Below, one piece after another: positions 44,785 through 52,831 of a stretch of 64,000 nt of DNA (position 1 is the first letter of the stretch; every line of letters starts with the position of its first letter). The stretch is from Gammaproteobacteria bacterium. Lineage in GTDB: Bacteria; Pseudomonadota; Gammaproteobacteria; Nevskiales; Nevskiaceae. The DNA lies in assembly GCA_026398815.1 (NCBI GenBank), contig JAPLSA010000030.1, positions 1 to 64,000 of the forward strand. The letters are read 5' to 3'. Both the position numbers and the translations under genes were made by a program. A model generated the notes under the pieces. It did not search any database. It was not told where the DNA came from and worked only from the letters and a program-made list of their open reading frames with translations.

Positions 44785-45807
44785 TCAAAGCCGTTCCTCA
44801 CGCCACAGCCCCAGCGCCTGCTGGATCGGGCGGTCGGAAAAGCTGAACAGCATCGTGTCGCGGTCGGCGCGCAGCTGAAGCGGATGCCAGGACGGCACGA
44901 CGAAGACATCGTTCTCGGCGAAGCGGAAGGTCTGGCCGGCGATCTCGGCCTCGCCGCCGCCTTCGAGGCAGACATGGATGCTGCCGTCGGTGGCGCGCAG
45001 GCTGCGGGTCTCGAAGCCGGCCGGGATGGCTTGCGTGAACGCGGCGATGGTCGGCATCGGCGAGGCGCCGGTCGCCGGATTGACGTAGCGCAGCTTGTGC
45101 GCGAGGTGCGGATCGGGACTGCCTCCGGCCGCGATCGCCTGCAGCGAGGCGCGCGTCTTCGCATGCGGATAGACGAACACCCGGGTCGGATCGGTCGGCG
45201 CCGGCTGGTAGTCCATCGGCAGCAGGTTGGTGCCGTAGCGGGCCAGCGCATCGCCTTCCGGGCGCGTCACCGCCTGCTGGTGGGCCGCGGCCTTCTCGGC
45301 GAAGCCGGCGTCGAGGAAGCGCACCGTGGGGATGTCCAGGCCATCGAGCCAGACCACCGGCTGGTCGCCGTCATTGCCGTGATCGTGGAAGGTCCAGGCT
45401 GGCGTGATGATGAAATCGCCGCGGCGCATCGTCGTGCGCTCGCCGTCCACCGCCGTGTAGGCGCCTTCGCCATCGAGCACCAGCCGCAGTGCCGACTGCG
45501 TGTGCCGGTGGGCCGGCGCCACTTCACCCGGCAGGATCAGCTGCAGGCCGGCGTACAGCGACTGGGTGATCGCCGACTGGCCGCGCAGGCCCGGATTTTC
45601 GAGGATCAGCACCCGCCGCTCGGCTTCTTCGGCGGTGATCAGCCGGCCGGCTTCCATGACCTGCTCGCGCAGCTCGGCATAGCGCCAGATCGCCGGCTGC
45701 ACCGGCGAACGCGGCGCTGGCGGCACCAGTGCGCCAAGCACTTCCCACAGCGGCGTCAGGCCGTGGGCGGCAATGCGGTCGTAGTAGGCGCGACGGGCGT
45801 CGGTCAT
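44785..45807 (-). CDS. gentisate 1,2-dioxygenase
   Basis: A bicupin protein of 340 residues that opens the gentisate ring to maleylpyruvate with Fe(II) and oxygen. N-terminal AHGLTPLWEVLGALVPP and PAIWRYAELREQVMEAG are hallmarks of bacterial gentisate dioxygenases. The first cupin has His100 and His102 (PAHRHTQSALRLVLDGEGAYT), and the second has GGGEAEIAGQTFRFAENDVFVVPSWHP. It is first in the minus-strand run and divergent from a LysR regulator. Confidence 0.93.
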   Translation of the reverse strand: MTDARRAYYDRIAAHGLTPLWEVLGALVPPAPRSPVQPAIWRYAELREQVMEAGRLITAEEAERRVLILENPGLRGQSAITQSLYAGLQLILPGEVAPAHRHTQSALRLVLDGEGAYTAVDGERTTMRRGDFIITPAWTFHDHGNDGDQPVVWLDGLDIPTVRFLDAGFAEKAAAHQQAVTRPEGDALARYGTNLLPMDYQPAPTDPTRVFVYPHAKTRASLQAIAAGGSPDPHLAHKLRYVNPATGASPMPTIAAFTQAIPAGFETRSLRATDGSIHVCLEGGGEAEIAGQTFRFAENDVFVVPSWHPLQLRADRDTMLFSFSDRPIQQALGLWREERL

Positions 45808-45932
45808 CGGCGGGGCGGGGGCCTGGTCATGGGGCGAAAGCGAACAGCGGCGCCATCATCACGGTGCTTGCGTTATCAACCAATAGAATGTTCTGAATAC
45901 GTAACATCACGTTTGTGATTGATGGGAGCGCC
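45808..45932. promoter_or_regulatory. divergent promoter region of the gentisate cluster
   Basis: A 125-base, AT-enriched gap between the gentisate dioxygenase and LysR genes. AGAATGTTCT (about 45886-45895) is a near-perfect 10-bp palindrome flanked by CAATAG and GAATACG, a plausible LysR-type site of the T-N11-A kind. No strict NahR-box match was found. Confidence 0.35.
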
Positions 45933-46853
45933 GTGGACCTGCACCAGATCGACTTGAACCTGCTGGTCGTGTTTCGTCAGCTGATGGCCGAACGCCGCGT
46001 GTCGCGGGCCGCCGAATCGCTGGGGCTGACGCAGCCGGCAGTCAGCAATGCGCTCGGACGGCTGCGCCGGCTGCTCGGCGACGAGCTGTTCCGGCGCACC
46101 TCGCGCGGCATGGAGCCGACCCCGTTCGCGGAAGCGCTGGCCGAGCCGGTGGCCAACGCCCTGAGCCTGCTGCACCGGGCCGTGAACCAGCGCGCCGCGT
46201 TCGATCCGGCGACCGCCGATCGCGCGTTCACGATCGGCATGACCGACATCGGCGAGATCTATTTCCTGCCGGCGCTGATGGAGATGCTGAGCCGCGAGGC
46301 GCCGCAGCTGACCATCAGCACGGTGCGCAACACGGCGATCAACCTGCGCGATGCGATGGAGGCGGGCCAGGTCGATCTGGCGATCGGCCTGCTGCCGCAG
46401 CTGAAGGCAGCGTTCTTCCAGCGGCCGCTGTTCTCACAGCGCTATGTCTGCCTGATGCGCCGCGACCATCCGCTGAGCCGGGCGCCGCTGACGCTCGACG
46501 CCTTCGCCGCCGCCGAGCATGTGGTGGTGATGTCAGCCGGCACCGGCCACGGCCGCGTCGATGCGCTGCTGGACCGCCAGAAGATCGCGCGCCGCGTGCG
46601 GCTGCGGGTGCCGCACTTCGTCGCCGTCGGCCACATCCTGGCAGCCAGCGACATGATCGCGACGGTGCCGGCGCGCTTCGCCGAAACCGTCACCGCGCCG
46701 TTCGGGCTGGTGGCGCTGCCGCATCCCGCCACCCTGCCGGACATCGCCATCAACCTGTTCTGGCACACCCGCCAGCATCAGGACCCGGGCAATCGCTGGC
46801 TGCGTGAACGGCTGCTGCAGCTGCACGCCGATCCGGCTGCCCTCAGGGCCTGA
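45933..46853 (+). CDS. LysR-family regulator, probable activator of the gentisate cluster
   Basis: A protein of 306 residues from the GTG at 45933, which gives VDLHQIDLNLLVVF and follows a GGGAG ribosome site; a GTG at 45915 is less likely. The winged HTH is MAERRVSRAAESLGLTQPAVSNALGRLRRLL with FRRTSRGMEPTPFAE. The effector domain follows (TIGMTDIGEIYFLPALME, DLAIGLLPQLKAAFFQRPLFSQRYVCLMRRDHPL), close to NahR/LinR-type regulators that respond to salicylate or other aromatics. It is divergent from the dioxygenase gene it likely controls. It converges with a methyltransferase gene, overlapping by 11 bases. Confidence 0.92.
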   Translation: MDLHQIDLNLLVVFRQLMAERRVSRAAESLGLTQPAVSNALGRLRRLLGDELFRRTSRGMEPTPFAEALAEPVANALSLLHRAVNQRAAFDPATADRAFTIGMTDIGEIYFLPALMEMLSREAPQLTISTVRNTAINLRDAMEAGQVDLAIGLLPQLKAAFFQRPLFSQRYVCLMRRDHPLSRAPLTLDAFAAAEHVVVMSAGTGHGRVDALLDRQKIARRVRLRVPHFVAVGHILAASDMIATVPARFAETVTAPFGLVALPHPATLPDIAINLFWHTRQHQDPGNRWLRERLLQLHADPAALRA

Positions 46854-47619
46854 GCCGGGCGATCCAGGCGCGGGTGTCATAGCCGAACGCCACCTGACCG
46901 TCCTGCTGGTGCTGGTCGAACAGGCTGCGCAGCGCCTCCAGCAGCGGCTCGCGCGCCGGGTCGCCCGCAGGCGGCGTGTAGGACGACGACAGCAGCCGGC
47001 CTTTCAGGCCATCGAAATCGAAGCGTTGCTGATAGTCGAAGCTGATCGGACGGGTGGCCGACGGGCCGAAATAGCGGGCGATTTCCTCGGCCGAGGCCTG
47101 GTGCGGCTGGCCGGCCGCGTAATCCGGGCAACGCGCCATCAGCAGCGTTTCGTAGGCTTCGGCAAAGCGGCTGTCGATGCGCCGCACGTTCCAGATCAGC
47201 GCCGCATGGCCGCCCGGCCGGAGAATCCGCAGGCTTTCGGCCCGCGCCGCTTCGGGCTCGAACCAGTGGTAGGCCTGCGCCGCCGTCACCAGGCTGACGG
47301 ACGCGGCCGGCAAGGTGGTGGCCTCGGCGGTGCCAGCGACGCTGGCAAAGCCCGGCTGGCGGCCGAGGTCGGCCTCGGCCGCCGCGCGCATCGCCGCGTT
47401 CGGCTCCACCGCGTGCACGGCGAGGCCGGCGGCCAGCAGGTCGCGGCTCAGCAGGCCGGTGCCGGCGCCGATGTCGGCCACGGCATCGCCGGGCTGCAGG
47501 CCGGCTTCGGCCATCAGCCAACGGCTCAGCGCCGCCGGATAGCCGGGGCGGTAGCGGCGGTAGTCGTCGACCCGGTCACCGAAGCGTTCGGTCGGGCGGT
47601 AGCGGTCGGGGGCGTGCAT
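46843..47619 (-). CDS. class I SAM-dependent methyltransferase
   Basis: A protein of 258 residues. Motif I is VADIGAGTGLLSRDLLAAG (about residues 49-67), AVEPNAAMR follows, then SLVTAAQAYHWFEPEAARAESLRILRPGG. The AQAYHWF motif is common in a widespread group related to methyltransferase type 11 with unknown substrates. The ATG at 47619 fits the usual RYRPTERFGDRVDDYRRYRPGYP start. No partner genes are evident. Confidence 0.85.
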   Translation of the reverse strand: MHAPDRYRPTERFGDRVDDYRRYRPGYPAALSRWLMAEAGLQPGDAVADIGAGTGLLSRDLLAAGLAVHAVEPNAAMRAAAEADLGRQPGFASVAGTAEATTLPAASVSLVTAAQAYHWFEPEAARAESLRILRPGGHAALIWNVRRIDSRFAEAYETLLMARCPDYAAGQPHQASAEEIARYFGPSATRPISFDYQQRFDFDGLKGRLLSSSYTPPAGDPAREPLLEALRSLFDQHQQDGQVAFGYDTRAWIARLRP

Positions 47620-47794
47620 GGCGCGTGCGGGTGGCCGGAAAAAATGCATTGTGCCGCGCCATCCCGCCGCGCTTTTCACAACAGCCGACGAAGCCACCGG
47701 ATCATGCGACGACCCCACCGCCGTGCAGGCCGTGCCCCGGGCGGCAGCGGCAGACGGTAGGCTTGCAGACGCTCACTTTTCGTTGCCGATCACC

Positions 47795-49582
47795 ATGGAC
47801 GTCGTCGAGATCCTGTCGCAGTGCGGGCTGTTCGCCGGTCTCGAAGCCGCCGCCATCCGCCGGCTGGGCAGCGTCTGCCGCATCGTCCCGGTGGCCGGCG
47901 GCCAGCAGCTGTTCACGGCCGGCGGCCCTGCCGACTGCCTGTACATCGTCGCCAGCGGCCGCCTGCGCGCCCATCGCAGCGACGGCACGGTGGCCGGCGA
48001 CATCTCGCGGCTGGAACCGATCGGCGAAATCAGCGTGATGACCGACGAGCCGCGCAGTGGCGAGGTCTATGCGCTGCGCGACAGCCTGTTGCTGCGCATC
48101 GAGCGCGACGCGCTGCTGGCCTTCATCCAGCAGCATCCGTCGGCGCTGATGGCGATCACCCGCGTGCTGATCCAGCGCCTGCGCCACAACCTGAGCGCCG
48201 TCGCCGGGCCGCGGCCGCCTTCACGGCCGGCGCTGGCGATCATGCCGGCCGGGCCGTCGGTGCCGCTGGCCGGCTTTCTGGAACGGCTGGAGTCGGCCTT
48301 CCGCCGCCAGGGCGAAGTCCCGGAATGGCTGGACGCGCGCCGCGTCGATGCAGCGCTCGGCGCCGGCGCGGCGCAGACGCCACTCAGCGGCGGGCCAGGC
48401 CACGAGCGGCTGATCCAGTGGCTGGCCGAGCGCGAGCAGGGCGGCCATCGCCTGCTGTACGTCGGCACGCCGGGCGGCGATGCCTGGAGCGAGCGCTGCA
48501 TGCGCCAGGCCGACCGGGTGCTGATCGTCGCCGACCCGAGCTTGCGCCCGGTCGACAGCCCGCTGCCCGGCGTGCTGCGCCGGATGCAGCTGCGCACGCC
48601 GGTAGAGCTGGTGATGCTGCGCGAAGGTCCGACGCCGGTCCCGACGCTGCGCGACTGGATGGCGAACTGCGATCTCGACAGCCACCACCACCTGCACCCG
48701 CTGCGCGCTGGCGATCACGACCGGCTGGCCCGCCTGCTCAGCGGCCGGGCGCTGGGCCTGGTGCTGGGCGGCGGCGGCGCACGCGGCTTCGCCCATATCG
48801 GGCTGGTGCGCGCGCTCGAGGAAATGGGCCGGCCGATCGATCTGATCGGCGGCACCAGCATGGGCGCCTTCTTCGGCGGCCTGCTGGCCTGCGGTGCCGA
48901 CAGCCGCGAGCTGCGGCGGATCGCCGAGGACACCTTCGTGCGCCAGAACTATCTCAACGATTTCGTGCTGCCGCGCGTGTCGCTGATCCGCGGCCGGCGC
49001 TTCGGTGCGCGGCTGCGGGCGATCTTCGGCGAGCAGATGATCGAGGAGCTGCCGCTCGGCTACTTCTGCGTCAGCAGCAATCTGACGCGTGGCGTGACGA
49101 TGACCCACCGCCAAGGGCCGCTGTCGCTGTGGATCGGCGCCAGCATGGCGGTGCCCGGCGTCGCTCCACCGGTGGTCTGGAACGGCGACCTGCTGGCCGA
49201 TGGCGCGATCATCAACAGCCTGCCGACCGACATCATGCGCAGCGAGGGCCGCGGTCCGGTGATCGCGTCCGACGTGTCCACCGAAGGCGCGCTGAGTCTG
49301 CCCGGCGTCGACGGCCCGGACCCGGAAGCGCTGCTCCGCCAGGCCCGCAACGGCCCCGGCCTGCGGCTGGCCGACATCCTGTTCCGCAGCGCCACGCTGA
49401 CCAGCGAAAGCGGCACCAAGGCCCGCGCCGGCCTGGCTGACCTGTACCTGCGGATGCCGGTGTCCGGCATCGGCCTGTTCGACTGGAAGCGCATCGACGA
49501 ACTGGTCGAACGCGGCTACCGCCATGCCCAGGGGCTGCTGGCCGGCTTCGCCGAGCGCATCGACAGCGATCATCACGGCTGA
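47795..49582 (+). CDS. NTE-type patatin-like phospholipase with cNMP-binding domain
   Basis: A protein of 595 residues. Residues about 1-125 form a cyclic-nucleotide-binding-like domain (LFAGLEAAAIRRLGSVCRIVPVAGGQQLFTAG...ISVMTDEPRSGEVYALRDS). A middle linker follows, then a patatin domain with oxyanion loop LGGGGARGFAHIGL, nucleophile GTSMG (Ser355) and catalytic Asp469 in LLADGAIINSLP. The order matches the bacterial neuropathy-target-esterase-like family (RssA/NTE group), which hydrolyse lysophospholipids. The middle part contains an ERLIQWLAEREQGGHRLLYVGTPGGDAW stretch as in NTE. The ATG at 47795 is used. Confidence 0.9.
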   Translation: MDVVEILSQCGLFAGLEAAAIRRLGSVCRIVPVAGGQQLFTAGGPADCLYIVASGRLRAHRSDGTVAGDISRLEPIGEISVMTDEPRSGEVYALRDSLLLRIERDALLAFIQQHPSALMAITRVLIQRLRHNLSAVAGPRPPSRPALAIMPAGPSVPLAGFLERLESAFRRQGEVPEWLDARRVDAALGAGAAQTPLSGGPGHERLIQWLAEREQGGHRLLYVGTPGGDAWSERCMRQADRVLIVADPSLRPVDSPLPGVLRRMQLRTPVELVMLREGPTPVPTLRDWMANCDLDSHHHLHPLRAGDHDRLARLLSGRALGLVLGGGGARGFAHIGLVRALEEMGRPIDLIGGTSMGAFFGGLLACGADSRELRRIAEDTFVRQNYLNDFVLPRVSLIRGRRFGARLRAIFGEQMIEELPLGYFCVSSNLTRGVTMTHRQGPLSLWIGASMAVPGVAPPVVWNGDLLADGAIINSLPTDIMRSEGRGPVIASDVSTEGALSLPGVDGPDPEALLRQARNGPGLRLADILFRSATLTSESGTKARAGLADLYLRMPVSGIGLFDWKRIDELVERGYRHAQGLLAGFAERIDSDHHG

Positions 49583-49645
49583 CCGCTAGGCGCCGCCCCG
49601 CTCACGGCAGCGCTGGCAACGGCGAGCACCGCCGGCAGCAGGCAC

Positions 49646-49681
49646 AAAAAAAGCCGCCGGACTTGCGTCCGGCGGCTTTTT
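49646..49681. terminator. bidirectional rho-independent terminator
   Basis: AAAAAAAGCCGCCGGAC-TTGC-GTCCGGCGGCTTTTT pairs along 15 or more bases, with T runs in both directions, between the convergent patatin and OmpA genes. Confidence 0.92.
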
Positions 49682-49700
49682 CAGCAGCAGCGGGTCGGTC

Positions 49701-50879
49701 TTACTTCTTGATGACCTTGACCGTCAGCGGCTTGTTCAGCACCTGGAACTCGACGCGGCGGTTCTCGCTGCGACCGGCTTCGGTCTTGTTGTCGGCAACC
49801 GGCTTGGACTCGCCGTAACCGACGGCGGCCAGACGCTCCGGCGCCACGCCCTTGGCGGCGAGGTAGGCCTTCACCGAGTTGGCGCGACGCTGCGACAGCG
49901 CCTTGTTGTAGGCGTCGGTGCCGCGCGAGTCGGTGTGGCCACCGATTTCGAGCGTCAGCTTCGGCTGAGCCGCCAGGCCCGGCACGATCGCGTCGAGGAT
50001 CGCCTTCGCTTCGGCCGTCAGCTGGTCCTTGTCGTACTCGAAGTTGATGCCGCGCAGCACGATGGTCTGCTCGATGATGCAGCCTTCGGCATCGACCTTG
50101 AAGCCCTTCGGCGTGCCCGGGCACTTGTCGAGGTAGTCGGCAACACCGTCACCATCGCTGTCCAGCGGGCAGCCGACGGCGTCGACCCGGACGCCGGCCG
50201 GCGTGTTCGGGCACTTGTCGTTGGCGTCGATCACGCCGTCCTTGTCGCTGTCAGCCGGGGGCGGCGGGGGCGGCGGCGGCGGAGCGACAACCACCGGCGG
50301 GGCCGGCGGCGGCGGTGCGACGTACGGCTTGCCGAACGCGTACTGCAGGCCGATGCCGAAGCGGCCATCGCTCAGCTGGTCCTTGTTCGGGTACGAGCTG
50401 TTGTTGAAGTCCAGCAGCCAGCGCGCTTCGGCGCGCACCGCGAAGCGGTCGTTCAGCGCGATCAGCAGACCGCCGCCGGCGTTGACGTACGGATTGATGC
50501 TGTCGGTGTCGTTGGTGGTGTCGAGCTGGTCGCGGACGCCACCGGCGCCGACCAGCAGGAACGGCCGCACCGGGCCCTTGACCAGCGGCACGACGAAGTC
50601 GATGCCGAGGCCGAACTGGGTGTCGTCACCGTTATCGGAGGTCCGGCGCAGCGTGTTGCCGAAACCGCTGAGCTCGATGTTCAGGTGTTCTGCCAGCGGC
50701 TTGCCGTAGAACACGACGGTACCGCCCACGCCGTAGTCGGCGTCACGGGCGGAATCCGGCACCACGTAGTTGCCGAGCACGGCACCGTACGGGTTCCTCG
50801 ACAGATCGCCGGCGGCCAGCGTCGGCAGCGCCGTCGTCACGCCGAGGCCGAGCATGAGCGCAAGAGCGGTTTTCGTCAT
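49701..50879 (-). CDS. OmpA-family porin with thrombospondin type 3 repeats
   Basis: A protein of 392 residues. Signal peptide (LALMLGLGVTTALPTLAA), an N-terminal 8-strand barrel (about 23-180, starting GDLSRNPYGAVLGNYV, with DFVVPLVKGPVRPFLLVGAGG), a Pro/Val-rich linker with a run of nine prolines (about 185-208), two calcium-binding TSP3 repeats (DSDKDGVIDANDKCPNTPAG, DSDGDGVADYLDKCPGTPKG), and the peptidoglycan-binding OmpA_C domain (about 265-375, GGHTDSRGTDAYNKALSQRRANSVK). It should anchor the outer membrane to the wall. A TATCAT -10-like box precedes it. It probably has its own promoter. Confidence 0.93.
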   Translation of the reverse strand: MTKTALALMLGLGVTTALPTLAAGDLSRNPYGAVLGNYVVPDSARDADYGVGGTVVFYGKPLAEHLNIELSGFGNTLRRTSDNGDDTQFGLGIDFVVPLVKGPVRPFLLVGAGGVRDQLDTTNDTDSINPYVNAGGGLLIALNDRFAVRAEARWLLDFNNSSYPNKDQLSDGRFGIGLQYAFGKPYVAPPPPAPPVVVAPPPPPPPPPADSDKDGVIDANDKCPNTPAGVRVDAVGCPLDSDGDGVADYLDKCPGTPKGFKVDAEGCIIEQTIVLRGINFEYDKDQLTAEAKAILDAIVPGLAAQPKLTLEIGGHTDSRGTDAYNKALSQRRANSVKAYLAAKGVAPERLAAVGYGESKPVADNKTEAGRSENRRVEFQVLNKPLTVKVIKK

Positions 50880-51061
50880 TGCGGAAACTCCTTGTTGGGG
50901 TTGTTCGAAAAGGGGCAACGTCCGGCCATGATAGCGTCCTGACACCGATGGCTGGCGATTCCGATGCGCAGTCAGTGCCGAACGGTGGCGATCTTGCACG
51001 ATCGTGGTGCGTTGCGAGCAGATGACGGCGACATCAGGCAGCAACGCCGAAGACCACCGAT

Positions 51062-52756
51062 TCAGCCCCGGAGTTCCTTGCGCAGGATCTTGCCGACGTT
51101 GGATTTCGGCAGCGCATCGCGGAATTCGATCGCCTTCGGCACCTTGTAAGCGGTCAGGTGCGTCTGGCAGTGGGCGCGCAGCGCCGCTTCGGTCAGGGCC
51201 GGATCGCGACGTACGACGAACACCTTCACCGCTTCGCCGCTGCGCGCGTCGGGCACGCCGATGCAGGCGCACTCGAGCACCCCCGGGTGCAGCGCGACGA
51301 TGTTCTCGATCTCGTTCGGATACACGTTGAAGCCGGACACCAGGATCATGTCCTTCTTGCGATCGACGATCCGGAACCAGCCGTCGGCGTCGACGGTGGC
51401 GATGTCGCCGGTGCGCAGCCAGCCGTCAGCCGTGAAGGCGGCGCGGTTTTCCTCCGGCTTGTTCCAGTAGCCGCGCATCACCTGCGGCCCTTTCACGCAC
51501 AGCTCGCCCGGCGTGCCGACCGGTACTTCGCGGCCTTCGTCGTCGCGCAGTGATACCCAGGTCGACGGCAGCGGCACGCCGATGGTGCCGTTCCAGTCCG
51601 GGCGATCGAGCGGCGAGAAGCAGACACCCGGTGAGGTTTCCGACAGCCCGTAGCCTTCGGTCAGCGCCACGCCGGTCAGCGCCTGCCAGCGCTCCGCGAC
51701 CGCCTGCTGCACGGCCGCGCCGCCGCCGACGGTGAACTTCAGCGCCGAGAAATCGACCGAGGCGATGCGCGGGTGATTCAGCAACGCGTTGAACAGCGTG
51801 TTGACGCCGGTGAACGCAGTGAACGGCTGGCGGGCCAGTTCGGCGACGAAGCCATCCATGTCGCGCGGATCGGTGATCAGCACGTTGCGGGCGCCGATAT
51901 GGGCGAACAGCAGCGCGTTCACCGTCAGCGCGAAGATGTGGTACAGCGGCAGCGCGGTGATCACCACGTCGCGGCCCTCGTCGAGCTTCGGGCCGATCCA
52001 GGCCTGCATCTGCAGCAGGTTCGCCACCAGATTGCCGTGGCTCAGCGTGGCGCCCTTCGACAGCCCGGTGGTGCCGCCGGTGTATTGCAGGAAGGCGATG
52101 TCGTCATGACCGAGCGGCACCCGGTGGTAGGGCTCGGCGCGGCCGCGCGCCAGCACCGTGCGGAACGGCAGGCTGCCCGGCAGCCGCCACGGCGGCACCT
52201 GCCGCCTGAGCCGCTTGACGACGAAGTTGACCAGCGCCCCGCGCGGGAACGGCAGCAAATCGCCGATCTGGGTGGTGACCACCGCTTCCACGGCGGTATC
52301 GGCCAGCACCTGGGCCAGCGTCGCGGCGCAGTTCTCGACCACCACGATCACCCGCGCGCCGGAATCCTTCAGCTGGTGCTTGAGTTCGCGTGCGGTGTAT
52401 AGCGGGTTGACGTTGACCACCACCAGGCCGGCGCGAAGGATGCCGAACACCGCGACCGGGTACTGCAGCAGGTTCGGCATCATCACCGCGACCCGGTCGC
52501 CCGGCTGCAGGCCGGCGACGTTCTGCAGCCAGGACGCGAAATCCTGCGACAGGCGATCGAGATCGTCGTAGCTCAGCCGGGTGCCGAAGTTCTCGAATGC
52601 CGGCAGATCGCGATAGCGCTCGCAGGCGCGGTCGATGACCGCGGCCAGCGAGGCAAAGGCCTGCGGATCGATGTCGGCCGGCACGCCGCTGCCGTACTGG
52701 CGCAGCCAGACCCGTTCCGGCCCCGTCGATTGCTGCGCCGCTCCGCCGTTCGCCAT
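51062..52756 (-). CDS. fadD: long-chain fatty acyl-CoA synthetase
   Basis: A protein of 564 residues (E. coli FadD 561). AMP-binding motif YTGGTTGLSKGATLSH near residue 225, GYGLSETSP, and GWLRTGDIATVDADGWFRIVDRKKDMILVSGFNVYPNEIE are all standard FadD features. It activates fatty acids with ATP and CoA. The start MANGG... at 52756 gives family length. It follows the YihY gene by 70 bases, and a -10-like TATAAT lies over the YihY stop. Confidence 0.94.
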   Translation of the reverse strand: MANGGAAQQSTGPERVWLRQYGSGVPADIDPQAFASLAAVIDRACERYRDLPAFENFGTRLSYDDLDRLSQDFASWLQNVAGLQPGDRVAVMMPNLLQYPVAVFGILRAGLVVVNVNPLYTARELKHQLKDSGARVIVVVENCAATLAQVLADTAVEAVVTTQIGDLLPFPRGALVNFVVKRLRRQVPPWRLPGSLPFRTVLARGRAEPYHRVPLGHDDIAFLQYTGGTTGLSKGATLSHGNLVANLLQMQAWIGPKLDEGRDVVITALPLYHIFALTVNALLFAHIGARNVLITDPRDMDGFVAELARQPFTAFTGVNTLFNALLNHPRIASVDFSALKFTVGGGAAVQQAVAERWQALTGVALTEGYGLSETSPGVCFSPLDRPDWNGTIGVPLPSTWVSLRDDEGREVPVGTPGELCVKGPQVMRGYWNKPEENRAAFTADGWLRTGDIATVDADGWFRIVDRKKDMILVSGFNVYPNEIENIVALHPGVLECACIGVPDARSGEAVKVFVVRRDPALTEAALRAHCQTHLTAYKVPKAIEFRDALPKSNVGKILRKELRG

Positions 52757-52825
52757 GCACTTGCCTTCTTATCGAGGGCCGCGTCGATCGGCGGCCTGGT
52801 TCACTGCACTACTCCGGTGGGCCGG

Positions 52826-52831
52826 ATTATA
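52826..52831 (-). promoter_or_regulatory. -10-like element for fadD
   Basis: The minus strand reads TATAAT at the end of the YihY gene (overlapping its stop), 70 bases before the fadD ATG. No clear -35 is present at 17 bases. Confidence 0.35.

Noticed and set aside
45808-45932. Exact NahR or LinR operator
   Set aside because: I could not align the known NahR consensus; only a general LysR-type palindrome is present.
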